This document shows positions 1 to 4,235 of a stretch of DNA of 6,170 nt, piece after piece; within the stretch, counting starts at the first letter, position 1; every line of letters starts with the position of its first letter. The stretch is from Acidimicrobiaceae bacterium. GTDB taxonomy: Bacteria > Actinomycetota > Acidimicrobiia > Acidimicrobiales > RAAP-2. A model generated the notes under the pieces. It saw nothing but the letters and a program-made list of their open reading frames with translations. It did not search any database and was not told where the DNA came from. The stretch is from positions 1-6,170 of the forward strand of contig PLSY01000196.1 of assembly GCA_003164275.1 (NCBI GenBank), in the 5' to 3' direction. Both the position numbers and the translations under genes were made by a program.

Positions 1-28
1 GTGGATCACCTGTATAACCGGCGATAGG
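1..28 (+). repeat. short repeat module, copy A
   Basis: GTGGATCAC followed after a short gap by CCGGCGAT. The same two blocks in the same order recur at 382-402 (GTGGATCAC, CCGGCGATC), and a related GATCACACTC plus CCGGCGATC lies at 4023-4045 inside repeat R3. This suggests the window opens at the right end of another copy of the intergenic repeat family. The match is short, so this is a weak call. Confidence 0.3.
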
Positions 29-66
29 TGGCAGTCCGACCATCGTCCCGAGGTCTGGACGTTGAT

Positions 67-72
67 TATTGT
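67..72 (+). promoter_or_regulatory. candidate -10 box of a leaderless start
   Basis: TATTGT fits the TANNNT form of an actinobacterial -10 element and ends 7 nt before the ATG at 80, so transcription could begin at or next to the start codon. No convincing -35 is seen. A GAGG at 50-53 would instead serve an in-frame TTG at 62, so the two readings compete. Confidence 0.3.
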
Positions 73-79
73 GACATTC

Positions 80-373
80 ATGGGAAAGTTCGTGACCCGG
101 CGGCACCGTGGGGACAAGGAACTTCAGGAACGGCTGCTCGCTGAGGCGCATCGCCTGTACGAAGCCAAAGCGCCGCTATCTGCGGCTATTGACCGGATGA
201 TCGAACTCGCAGATGGCAATCCAAACGCATTCGGCACCGGTGGGGTCAGCTATCGCAAGATCGTCCTGACACCGGAGGGTGAAGCTGCTACCCGCCTGAT
301 GATGGGAGCAGAGCTGAAGAGGACTCGTGACCTCAACGTCCCTGCCGACTCGTGGTGGCCTGGAGGGAACTGA
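80..373 (+). CDS. small basic hypothetical protein (97 aa)
   Basis: I do not recognise this family. From ATG 80 the product has 97 residues. The N-terminus is basic (KFVTRRHRGDK, residues 3-13), residues 12-45 are probably helical and charged, and residues 51-76 (GTGGVSYRKIVLTPEGEAA and what follows) could form a small beta-rich segment. It ends in a tryptophan-rich tail, SWWPGGN (91-97). No signal peptide, membrane segment or cysteine pair is visible. Codon use with G/C-rich third positions supports real coding. In-frame upstream starts exist: TTG 62 with GAGG 8 nt upstream, and GTG 71. I prefer ATG 80 because of the TANNNT box 7 nt upstream. The stop is followed directly by an inverted repeat, and the next gene on the right lies about 500 bp away on the other strand, so it appears to be a stand-alone gene. 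Confidence 0.6.
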   Translation: MGKFVTRRHRGDKELQERLLAEAHRLYEAKAPLSAAIDRMIELADGNPNAFGTGGVSYRKIVLTPEGEAATRLMMGAELKRTRDLNVPADSWWPGGN

Positions 374-457
374 TCGACCAGGTGGATCACACTCCCGGCG
401 ATCAGGGGCACTCGCCCACGCAAGCCCCTATGAAACGGGAAGCATTGGCCTGGTCGA
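374..457. repeat. nested inverted repeat directly after the stop codon
   Basis: TCGACCAGG (374-382) is perfectly complementary to CCTGGTCGA (449-457). Nested inside, AGGGGC (404-409) pairs with GCCCCT (424-429) around a 14-nt loop. The structure begins on the first base after the TGA of the small gene. It could act as a terminator or mRNA stabiliser, or be the folded site of a mobile cassette end, since integron attC sites also lie directly after the stop and are imperfect inverted repeats. No integron R'/R'' consensus is present. It also holds repeat module B (382-411), whose TCAGGGGCACTC (402-413) recurs at 1688-1699. Confidence 0.4.
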
Positions 458-529
458 CCACCTGCGGCCGCACTCTCCGCAATGGTGCATGTCCTCATGT
501 CCTACCGGTTGGCCACAGATGTGGGTGTG

Positions 530-547
530 ACCGGCCTGATGGCCGGT
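530..547. terminator. short perfect hairpin
   Basis: ACCGGCC, TGAT loop, GGCCGGT: a perfect 7-bp GC-rich stem with a 4-nt loop. No T-run follows on either strand. It may help end transcripts of the small gene (80-373) or of the minus-strand operon reading through from the right. Either role is unproven. Confidence 0.3.
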
Positions 548-607
548 GTGGACGGCGTTGTGCCTGGAACACTCGTCGGGGTTTGGATTGGCGAAATCCA
601 TGCCCCA

Positions 608-626
608 GAGGCTACTCGCGAGCCTC
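608..626. terminator. short hairpin
   Basis: GAGGCT (608-613) and AGCCTC (621-626) form a 6-bp stem around a 7-nt loop, just left of repeat R1. There is no T-run. It lies in convergent intergenic space, so a terminator role is possible but weak. Confidence 0.2.
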
Positions 627-649
627 CACTCCTATCCCCGACGTGCCGG

Positions 650-837
650 GCGCAGCAACAGGAGCAAGCACCGAGGCTGCGCCCCGACTGCAAAGCATGC
701 GGAACCGCACTGGGCAGGGGGTGCCGTGGGTGCCGCCGACCGCGCCCGCTCGGGCGCCGAACAACGCGCCACAACGACGACCGTCACCATCGTGGCCGCA
801 GCGCAGAACGGCACGTCGGATGCGCTCACGGTCTAAC
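650..837 (+). repeat. dispersed intergenic repeat, copy R1
   Basis: One of five related intergenic segments. Its left arm shares CAGGAGCAAGCAC with R3 (3942-3954) and a CCGACTGCAAAGC-type block with R5. Its core (757-819) carries GAACA at 759, CAACG at 772 and GAACG at 806, with spacings of 13 and 34 nt, and ends in GCGCAGAACGGCACGTCGG (801-819), identical to the end of R4. An inverted repeat, GTGCCGT (721-727) with ACGGCAC (808-814), spans the core. It lies just beyond the 3' end of the minus-strand operon. Family and function are unknown. The orientation (+) is arbitrary but shared by all copies. Confidence 0.75.
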
Positions 838-879
838 CTGTGCACCGCGTCGGGCGTGCCTGATGCAGACCTGTTTCGC

Positions 880-1452
880 CTACCCGGCCGAGAACCCGTC
901 TCCCGCCGAGCGGTCACGGAGTCGGTAGAGCTCGGGAAGCGCTTCATGGTCTTTGGGGCGCCCGGCGCGCTCCTTCGAAGCGATGATGTCCCCCAGGCCG
1001 GCGACGCGAACCCTCACACCTGCAACGGTGAGCTCTTCGGCGGCGCCTTCGAGGTCCTCGTACCGCTGCCGGTGGCCCTGGCGGTTGACCATGTCGACCA
1101 GCACGTCCAGGTGCCCGGCGTCGGTCGCCCAAGTCGAGATCTGTGACCGGCTGAGAGTCAGGCCATCCAGCTGGACCGGCAGGGCGGCCGCCTCGTCATC
1201 GCTGAGGCCCCCGACCCGGAGGCGGGCGTTGAGTTCTCGCATGGCGGCAGCCAGCCGGTCGAAGTTCTCGACGCTGCGCCTCACCAAGCAGTCGAAATCG
1301 CCGGTGGGCCGTTCGGCCCCGTAGGCCTGGGTGGCTATGCCGCCGATCACCAGGTAGTCGACACCGTGGCGGTCGAGGATCTTCGTGAGGCGGGCGACGT
1401 CCGGGAGGGGGTGTTCAGGCAAGGGTGTCGGCAGCCGTTTTGCCGGCTGCAC
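880..1452 (-). CDS. MNT/AbiEii-like nucleotidyltransferase, probable toxin component
   Basis: 190-residue protein of the DNA-polymerase-beta nucleotidyltransferase fold, close to MNT, AbiEii and DUF6036-type proteins. Seen directly: the glycine motif VIGGIA (35-40), the catalytic pair GDFDC with D52 and D54, a likely third acidic residue D116 in GHLDVLVD, and a C-terminal DIIASKERAGRPKDHEAL segment (155-171) typical of these enzymes. All active-site positions are present, so it should be catalytically competent. Relatives transfer nucleotides to tRNA or proteins, and many are toxins of toxin-antitoxin or abortive-infection systems. The substrate here cannot be told. The start is GTG 1452, with GAGG 6 nt upstream. 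It overlaps the end of the preceding gene by 38 bp, which implies translational coupling. A TTG at about 1420 would reduce the overlap to a few bases. The fold is certain, the toxin role inferred. Confidence 0.85.
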   Translation of the reverse strand: MQPAKRLPTPLPEHPLPDVARLTKILDRHGVDYLVIGGIATQAYGAERPTGDFDCLVRRSVENFDRLAAAMRELNARLRVGGLSDDEAAALPVQLDGLTLSRSQISTWATDAGHLDVLVDMVNRQGHRQRYEDLEGAAEELTVAGVRVRVAGLGDIIASKERAGRPKDHEALPELYRLRDRSAGDGFSAG

Positions 1453-1609
1453 GGTCAGCCTCGATCTCAGCCAGCCATGCGATCGCCTTCTCCTTCGAGT
1501 CGATCCGCCGTCCGTCCAGGGTGATGGTCACGTCATCGGGAGTGGGCGAGCGGCCGACATCGGCAGCTGCCCACTCGTCACCAGTCATGATTGGGCGCAC
1601 CGCGGCCAT
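1415..1609 (-). CDS. small protein upstream of the nucleotidyltransferase, probable antitoxin or partner (64 aa)
   Basis: First gene of a two-gene minus-strand operon. I do not recognise a named family. The product is small and acidic: an N-terminal MTGDEWAAADVG-type segment, a short beta-like stretch DDVTITLDGRRID, then a helical, charged segment KEKAIAWLAEIEADRAAG ending in TAADTLA. There is no helix-turn-helix I can defend. It precedes and overlaps a nucleotidyltransferase, as antitoxins usually precede toxins, which is the basis of the call. The start is uncertain. ATG 1609 is favoured if the mRNA is leaderless, because TATTCT ends 6 nt upstream. GGAGG at 1611-1615 lies only 1 nt from that ATG but 10 nt from GTG 1600, so a leadered mRNA would favour GTG 1600 (61 aa). 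A longer in-frame GTG at 1648 exists without support. Confidence 0.6.
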   Translation of the reverse strand: MAAVRPIMTGDEWAAADVGRSPTPDDVTITLDGRRIDSKEKAIAWLAEIEADRAAGKTAADTLA

Positions 1610-1615
1610 GCCTCC

Positions 1616-1621
1616 AGAATA
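1616..1621 (-). promoter_or_regulatory. candidate -10 box of the nucleotidyltransferase operon
   Basis: On the minus strand TATTCT (TANNNT) is followed by GGAGGC and then ATG 1609. The 6-nt gap would put the transcription start on the A of the ATG, as in leaderless actinobacterial promoters. No clear -35 is seen. Confidence 0.35.
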
Positions 1622-1681
1622 CCGGGGAAGAGCAGAGGTGTCGTCCACCGGAGATCGATCTCGAGATGGGCTATGCCGCGA

Positions 1682-1801
1682 ACCGGGTCAGGGGCACTCC
1701 CACAACGCTGATCCCGACCGCTGAAGCACTGACAACCGCGCCCAACGACCGGCGTGGTGGGTACCGCCGACCGCACCCACCCGGGCGTCGAACCACGCGC
1801 C
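1682..1801 (+). repeat. partial intergenic repeat, copy R5
   Basis: This segment matches R1 over the block around 1714-1738 (compare 675-701) and closely over GTGGGTACCGCCGACCGC (1756-1773; compare 727-744) through to GAACCACGCGCC (1790-1801; compare 759-770). It also shares TCAGGGGCACTC (1688-1699) with 402-413. The similarity stops at GCGCC, exactly where the second GAACG motif should begin, and the recombinase leader follows. R5 is therefore either a broken copy or a recombination junction. It fills the gap between the divergent operon start and the recombinase. Confidence 0.6.
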
Positions 1802-1847
1802 GGCCTACGGTGGTGACCTCATCCATCTGGGGCCCGGTCGCCTCGTC

Positions 1848-1868
1848 CCCGAGTCCCATCGACTCGGG
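1848..1868 (+). promoter_or_regulatory. hairpin/operator overlapping the recombinase ribosome-binding site
   Basis: CCCGAGTC (1848-1855) and GACTCGGG (1861-1868) form a perfect 8-bp inverted repeat with a 5-nt loop. Its right arm covers the first bases of the Shine-Dalgarno GGGAGG (1866-1871), which sits 6 nt before ATG 1878. As RNA it could mask the ribosome-binding site; as DNA it could bind a dimeric repressor. Either would hold down recombinase expression. The structure is seen; the role is inferred. Confidence 0.5.
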
Positions 1869-1877
1869 AGGTATCCC

Positions 1878-2789
1878 ATGACCACCACAACCACAGCGGT
1901 CGTCGTCTACGACCCTGCACTTGCCGGTCCTGAACACATCGCCCTCGCCGGGTTCCTCGGCGGCTACCGAGGGCTCACCCGCGACGCCTATGCGCTGGAT
2001 CTTCGTCAGTTCGTTGCCTTCTGCGATGAGCGCCACCTGGGTCTCTTCGAGGTCCGGCGAAGCGACATCGAGGCCTACGGGCGGGAGCTGGAAGCTCGGG
2101 GTCGGGCAACAGCCACCGTCGGTCGCCGACTGTGCACCGTGACGGGCTTCTACCGCTACGCCGAAGAGGAAGGCCTCATCGCCCACTCTCCCGCGGTTCA
2201 CGTCCGTCGACCTCGGATCGATTACGAATCCCACGCCATCGGTCTGGACCGAAACGAAGTAGGAGCGTTGCTCGTCGCCGCCGGGCTCGGGCCCGCAGCC
2301 GAACATGCGCTGGTGTCACTACTGGCGCTCAACGGTCTGCGGGTCTCCGAAGCGATCGGGGCCGACATCGAGGCTCTGGGACTCGAGCGGGGTCATCGGA
2401 CCCTCACCATCGTGCGCAAGGGAGGGAAGACCGTCACCATCCCGCTGGCACCCCGTACCGCCCGAGCGGTCGATCTGGCCATCGGAGAACGTGACAGCGG
2501 TCCGATCTTCGTCACGGCAGACGGCCGACGTCTTGACCGTCACGGCGCCAGCCGGATCGTTCGGCGTGTCGCCCGCCGTGCGGAGATCACCAAGCCAATC
2601 GGACCACATACGTTGCGCCACGCATTCATCACGGCAGCCCTTGATGCCGGGGTGCCGCTACGCGACGTGCAAGAAGCGGCCTCACACGCTGATCCGCGGA
2701 CCACGATGCGTTACGACCGGGCCCGGGTTTCCCTGGACCGCCATGCCACGTACATCGTGTCCACCTACATCGCTGGTGCTGCCCGCTGA
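1878..2789 (+). CDS. tyrosine recombinase/integrase
   Basis: 303-residue site-specific recombinase of the tyrosine family; it cuts and rejoins DNA through a covalent 3'-phosphotyrosine. The N-terminal SAM-like core-binding domain covers roughly residues 18-112 (LAGFLGGYRGLTRDAY, then helices to PAVHVRRP). The catalytic domain follows, with every expected residue: R155 in LNGLRVSEA, K181 in VRKGGKTVTIPL, H244 and R247 in HTLRHAF, H270 in SHADPRTTMRY, and the nucleophile Y279. The tail SLDRHATYIVSTYIAG is typical of actinobacterial mobile-element integrases. I see no insertion between the R155 and HxxR blocks like that of integron IntI. The start is well supported by GGGAGG 6 nt upstream. It lies between repeats R5 and R2 and has no excisionase beside it. 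Full length and intact, so probably active. Its target is not shown by the sequence; the surrounding repeats are the obvious candidates. Confidence 0.93.
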   Translation: MTTTTTAVVVYDPALAGPEHIALAGFLGGYRGLTRDAYALDLRQFVAFCDERHLGLFEVRRSDIEAYGRELEARGRATATVGRRLCTVTGFYRYAEEEGLIAHSPAVHVRRPRIDYESHAIGLDRNEVGALLVAAGLGPAAEHALVSLLALNGLRVSEAIGADIEALGLERGHRTLTIVRKGGKTVTIPLAPRTARAVDLAIGERDSGPIFVTADGRRLDRHGASRIVRRVARRAEITKPIGPHTLRHAFITAALDAGVPLRDVQEAASHADPRTTMRYDRARVSLDRHATYIVSTYIAGAAR

Positions 2790-2802
2790 CCATCCCGGCA
2801 GT

Positions 2803-2834
2803 CTGGGCGCCGGCAGATACCTGCTGGCGCCCAG
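2803..2834 (+). terminator. strong hairpin terminator after the recombinase
   Basis: CTGGGCGCCGGCAG (2803-2816) pairs with CTGCTGGCGCCCAG (2821-2834) around an ATAC loop: a 14-bp stem with a single G-T pair, starting 13 nt after the recombinase stop. There is no T-run, as is common for actinobacterial hairpin terminators. It would separate recombinase transcription from the methyltransferase. Confidence 0.7.
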
Positions 2835-2885
2835 GGTCAAGGATCTGGCGACCACACCGAGTCGGCGTATTGCGTCGTCGAGGAG

Positions 2886-2985
2886 GATCAGAACGACGCG
2901 CCAGAACGACGGCCGTCGCCATGCTGACCGCAGTGCAGAACGGCACGTCCGGTGTGCTTGCGATCTGCGAGCTCAGCGTTGGTCG
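2886..2985 (+). repeat. dispersed intergenic repeat, copy R2
   Basis: The core has GAACGA at 2891 and 2904 and GAACG at 2938 (spacings 13 and 34 nt). The first two are part of a tandem 13-mer, CAGAACGACGCGC then CAGAACGACGGCC (2889-2914), the clearest iteron-like form in the window. GACGGCCGTC (2908-2917) is a perfect palindrome. GCAGTGCAGAACGGCAC (2930-2946) matches R1, R3 and R4, and weaker similarity to R1/R3 continues to about 2985. Its left arm differs from R1 and R3. It lies between the recombinase terminator and the methyltransferase. Confidence 0.75.
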
Positions 2986-3068
2986 GCACGAGGTGCGCAG
3001 CAAACAGGTGATTTTGGGCGGGAGACGCCTTTTCCGTTTGGGATCAGCATGCGAATGCCGGTTGTCGC

Positions 3069-3074
3069 TACTGT
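3069..3074 (+). promoter_or_regulatory. candidate -10 box of the methyltransferase
   Basis: TACTGT (TANNNT) ends 8 nt before GTG 3083, and no Shine-Dalgarno sequence is visible before that GTG, so a leaderless start is the simplest reading. No -35 is evident. Confidence 0.3.
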
Positions 3075-3082
3075 CTGCCTAC

Positions 3083-3913
3083 GTGCCGACGAGATCGACT
3101 TCACGCTCAGCAACGCTGGTCGTACTGGCGAGAGCACATCTCACATGGATGGGAGTCGTAGATGACCCCTATGCCCGGCGAATGCTCCCATCGGGATGGG
3201 CGAATGTGGAGTCGATCCTGCGGATCCGAGGTCTTGGACGTCTCGGTCGGAACCGCTCGTTCGCCTATCTGGGGGCTCGAACATGCTTCTACGACCAGTT
3301 CGTGGCCAGTGCTCTCGACCGAGGGATCCACCAGGTGGTCGTGTTGGGTGCTGGGTATGACAGCCGAGCTTGGAGATTCGCACGTCCCGGAGTCACCTTC
3401 TACGAGGTCGATCTTCCACTGACCCAAGCAGACAAACGTTCACGTGCGCCCACAGGAGGGCCGATCTATGTGCCTGCCGACGTCACAGACAGCTCCCTAG
3501 CCGACGCACTGACCGACGCCGGGTTTCTGTCCGAGGAACCGACTGCGTTCACCGCTGAAGGCCTCACCATGTACCTGACAGAGCAACAGGTGGCACTCCT
3601 ACTCCGTTCGTTGTCGGCACTCGGCGGGCCCGGCAGCCGTCTGGCCGTCAATTTCGGTGTCGGATTCGAGCAGCAGGGGAGCCAGCGTGGGCGCATCGCC
3701 AGGAAGCTCATGGCCGCGGGTGGAGAGGAACTGCGATTCCGACTGAACCCAGCCGACGCTCCTGAGTTCATGAAGAAGACGGGTTGGACGATCAACGACT
3801 TGTTGCCTGGCCCTCAACTCAGGGACAAGTACCTCGGCGGGACCAAGCTGGCGGCCGTCAACGTCACTACGAGTGGCTTTGCAGTGGAAGCCGAAGTTCA
3901 GTCGGAGGGGTGA
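3083..3913 (+). CDS. class I SAM-dependent methyltransferase (TIGR00027/LCM-like)
   Basis: From GTG 3083 the product has 276 residues, in the usual range for the family. Seen: an N-terminal TSRSATLVVLARAHL segment (6-20) and DDPYARRMLP (27-36), matching the SRTA and DPxAxxL parts of TIGR00027 proteins; SAM motif I VVVLGAGYDSRAWR (85-98); the acidic ribose-binding EVD (108-110) in FYEVDLP; PADV (131-134); and the family signature AEGLTMYL (158-165), followed by LGGPGSRLAVNF. Proteins of this group are O-methyltransferases related to leucine carboxyl methyltransferase, mostly of unknown substrate in actinobacteria. The frame stays open back to 2870, but those codons run through repeat R2 and look non-coding. 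GTG 3083 keeps the whole conserved N-terminus. TTG 3062 and GTG 3008 are weaker alternatives; ATG 3146 would cut off the SRTA segment. It stands alone between R2 and R3. Its substrate is unknown. Confidence 0.88.
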   Translation: MPTRSTSRSATLVVLARAHLTWMGVVDDPYARRMLPSGWANVESILRIRGLGRLGRNRSFAYLGARTCFYDQFVASALDRGIHQVVVLGAGYDSRAWRFARPGVTFYEVDLPLTQADKRSRAPTGGPIYVPADVTDSSLADALTDAGFLSEEPTAFTAEGLTMYLTEQQVALLLRSLSALGGPGSRLAVNFGVGFEQQGSQRGRIARKLMAAGGEELRFRLNPADAPEFMKKTGWTINDLLPGPQLRDKYLGGTKLAAVNVTTSGFAVEAEVQSEG

Positions 3914-3929
3914 TGCGCCCCGCCCCAGT

Positions 3930-4154
3930 AGCAGCATGCAGCAGGAGCAAGCACGGAGGCCGCCTGCCGCAACAGCAAAGCACGCAGAATCACGCGCGGC
4001 GGCCGATACCGTGGCTACCTCCGATCACACTCGGGCCGGCGATCAAGCACACCCGCTAGGGAGCCGAACGATGCGCCAGAACGATGGCCGTCGCCATCCA
4101 ACTGCAGCGCAGAACGGCACCTACGCTTGCGCTCGCGTACGGCAAGCATGCTTG
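3930..4154 (+). repeat. dispersed intergenic repeat, copy R3 (longest)
   Basis: The left arm shares CAGGAGCAAGCAC (3942-3954) with R1, then GATCACACTC and CCGGCGATC (4023-4045) with the modules at 1-28 and 382-411. The core has GAACGA at 4066 and 4079 and GAACG at 4112 (spacings 13 and 33 nt), a perfect hairpin GATGGC-CGTC-GCCATC (4083-4098), and GCAGCGCAGAACGGCAC (4104-4120). The right end carries GCTTGC/GCAAGC arms and the 12-bp palindrome CAAGCATGCTTG (4143-4154). It lies between the convergent ends of the methyltransferase and phosphoesterase genes. No gene is seen here. Confidence 0.75.
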
Positions 4155-4174
4155 GCGTGGGGCGGCTGGGGCCA

Positions 4175-4209
4175 CACCGCAAACCGGCGTTCGGGTCACG
4201 GTGGCGGTG
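4175..4209 (-). terminator. hairpin downstream of the phosphoesterase
   Basis: CACCGC (4175-4180) pairs with GCGGTG (4204-4209), and ACCG just inside pairs with CGGT, giving about 10 bp in two blocks with a small internal loop. It starts 26 nt past the phosphoesterase stop on the minus strand and could also stop methyltransferase transcripts coming from the left. There is no T-run. Confidence 0.45.
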
Positions 4210-4232
4210 ATCCGCTTTGGATTATTGGGGCA
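4208..4232 (+). repeat. left copy of the inverted repeat bracketing the phosphoesterase
   Basis: The segment TCCGCTTTGGATTATTGGGG and its edges is the imperfect reverse complement of 5871-5895, with about 20 of 25 positions agreeing. It lies 3 nt beyond the phosphoesterase stop. The two copies point towards each other across the gene. No target-site duplication was recognised outside them. Confidence 0.5.
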
Positions 4233-4235
4233 CTG

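Larger units (their letters stand above)
458..649. other. intergenic stretch without a supported gene
   Basis: Overlapping open frames cross this stretch on both strands, but none has a ribosome-binding site, a consistent third-position bias or a recognisable product. It holds two hairpins (530-547 and 608-626), listed separately. Together with the flanking inverted repeat and R1, it makes a gap of about 500 bp between the small gene and the nucleotidyltransferase. Confidence 0.5.

Noticed and set aside
632..829. Conserved minus-strand translation across the repeats (VPFCAA followed by a valine-rich stretch) suggesting a short gene in each repeat
   Set aside because: Differences between R1 and R2 fall mainly at first and second codon positions, R3 has a 1-nt shift in the frame, and no start signals are seen. 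Conservation is at the DNA or RNA level, not protein.
831..837. GTCTAAC, which fits the integron R'' consensus RYYYAAC
   Set aside because: No matching GTTRRRY lies within normal attC distance on either side, and the other repeat copies lack the motif, so it is probably chance.
482..928. Plus-strand open frame of 148 codons with a mildly protein-like beginning
   Set aside because: No ribosome-binding site, it crosses the hairpin at 530-547 and repeat R1, and becomes Arg/Cys-rich. A decayed gene remnant before 640 cannot be excluded.
352..1146. Long plus-strand open frame of 264 codons
   Set aside because: It runs through R1 and then antisense to the nucleotidyltransferase, and gives a low-complexity Arg/Pro-rich product typical of GC-rich shadow frames.
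953..1324. Plus-strand open frame of 123 codons
   Set aside because: Entirely antisense to the nucleotidyltransferase, whose active-site motifs prove the other strand codes.
2870..3082. Upstream extension of the methyltransferase by 71 codons
   Set aside because: The added codons pass through R2, match no family N-terminus, and have no ribosome-binding site. The family fold starts near residue 5 of the shorter form.
2305..3165. Plus-strand open frame of 286 codons overlapping the recombinase 3' half
   Set aside because: Shadow of the recombinase that continues through its terminator and R2; no recognisable domain.
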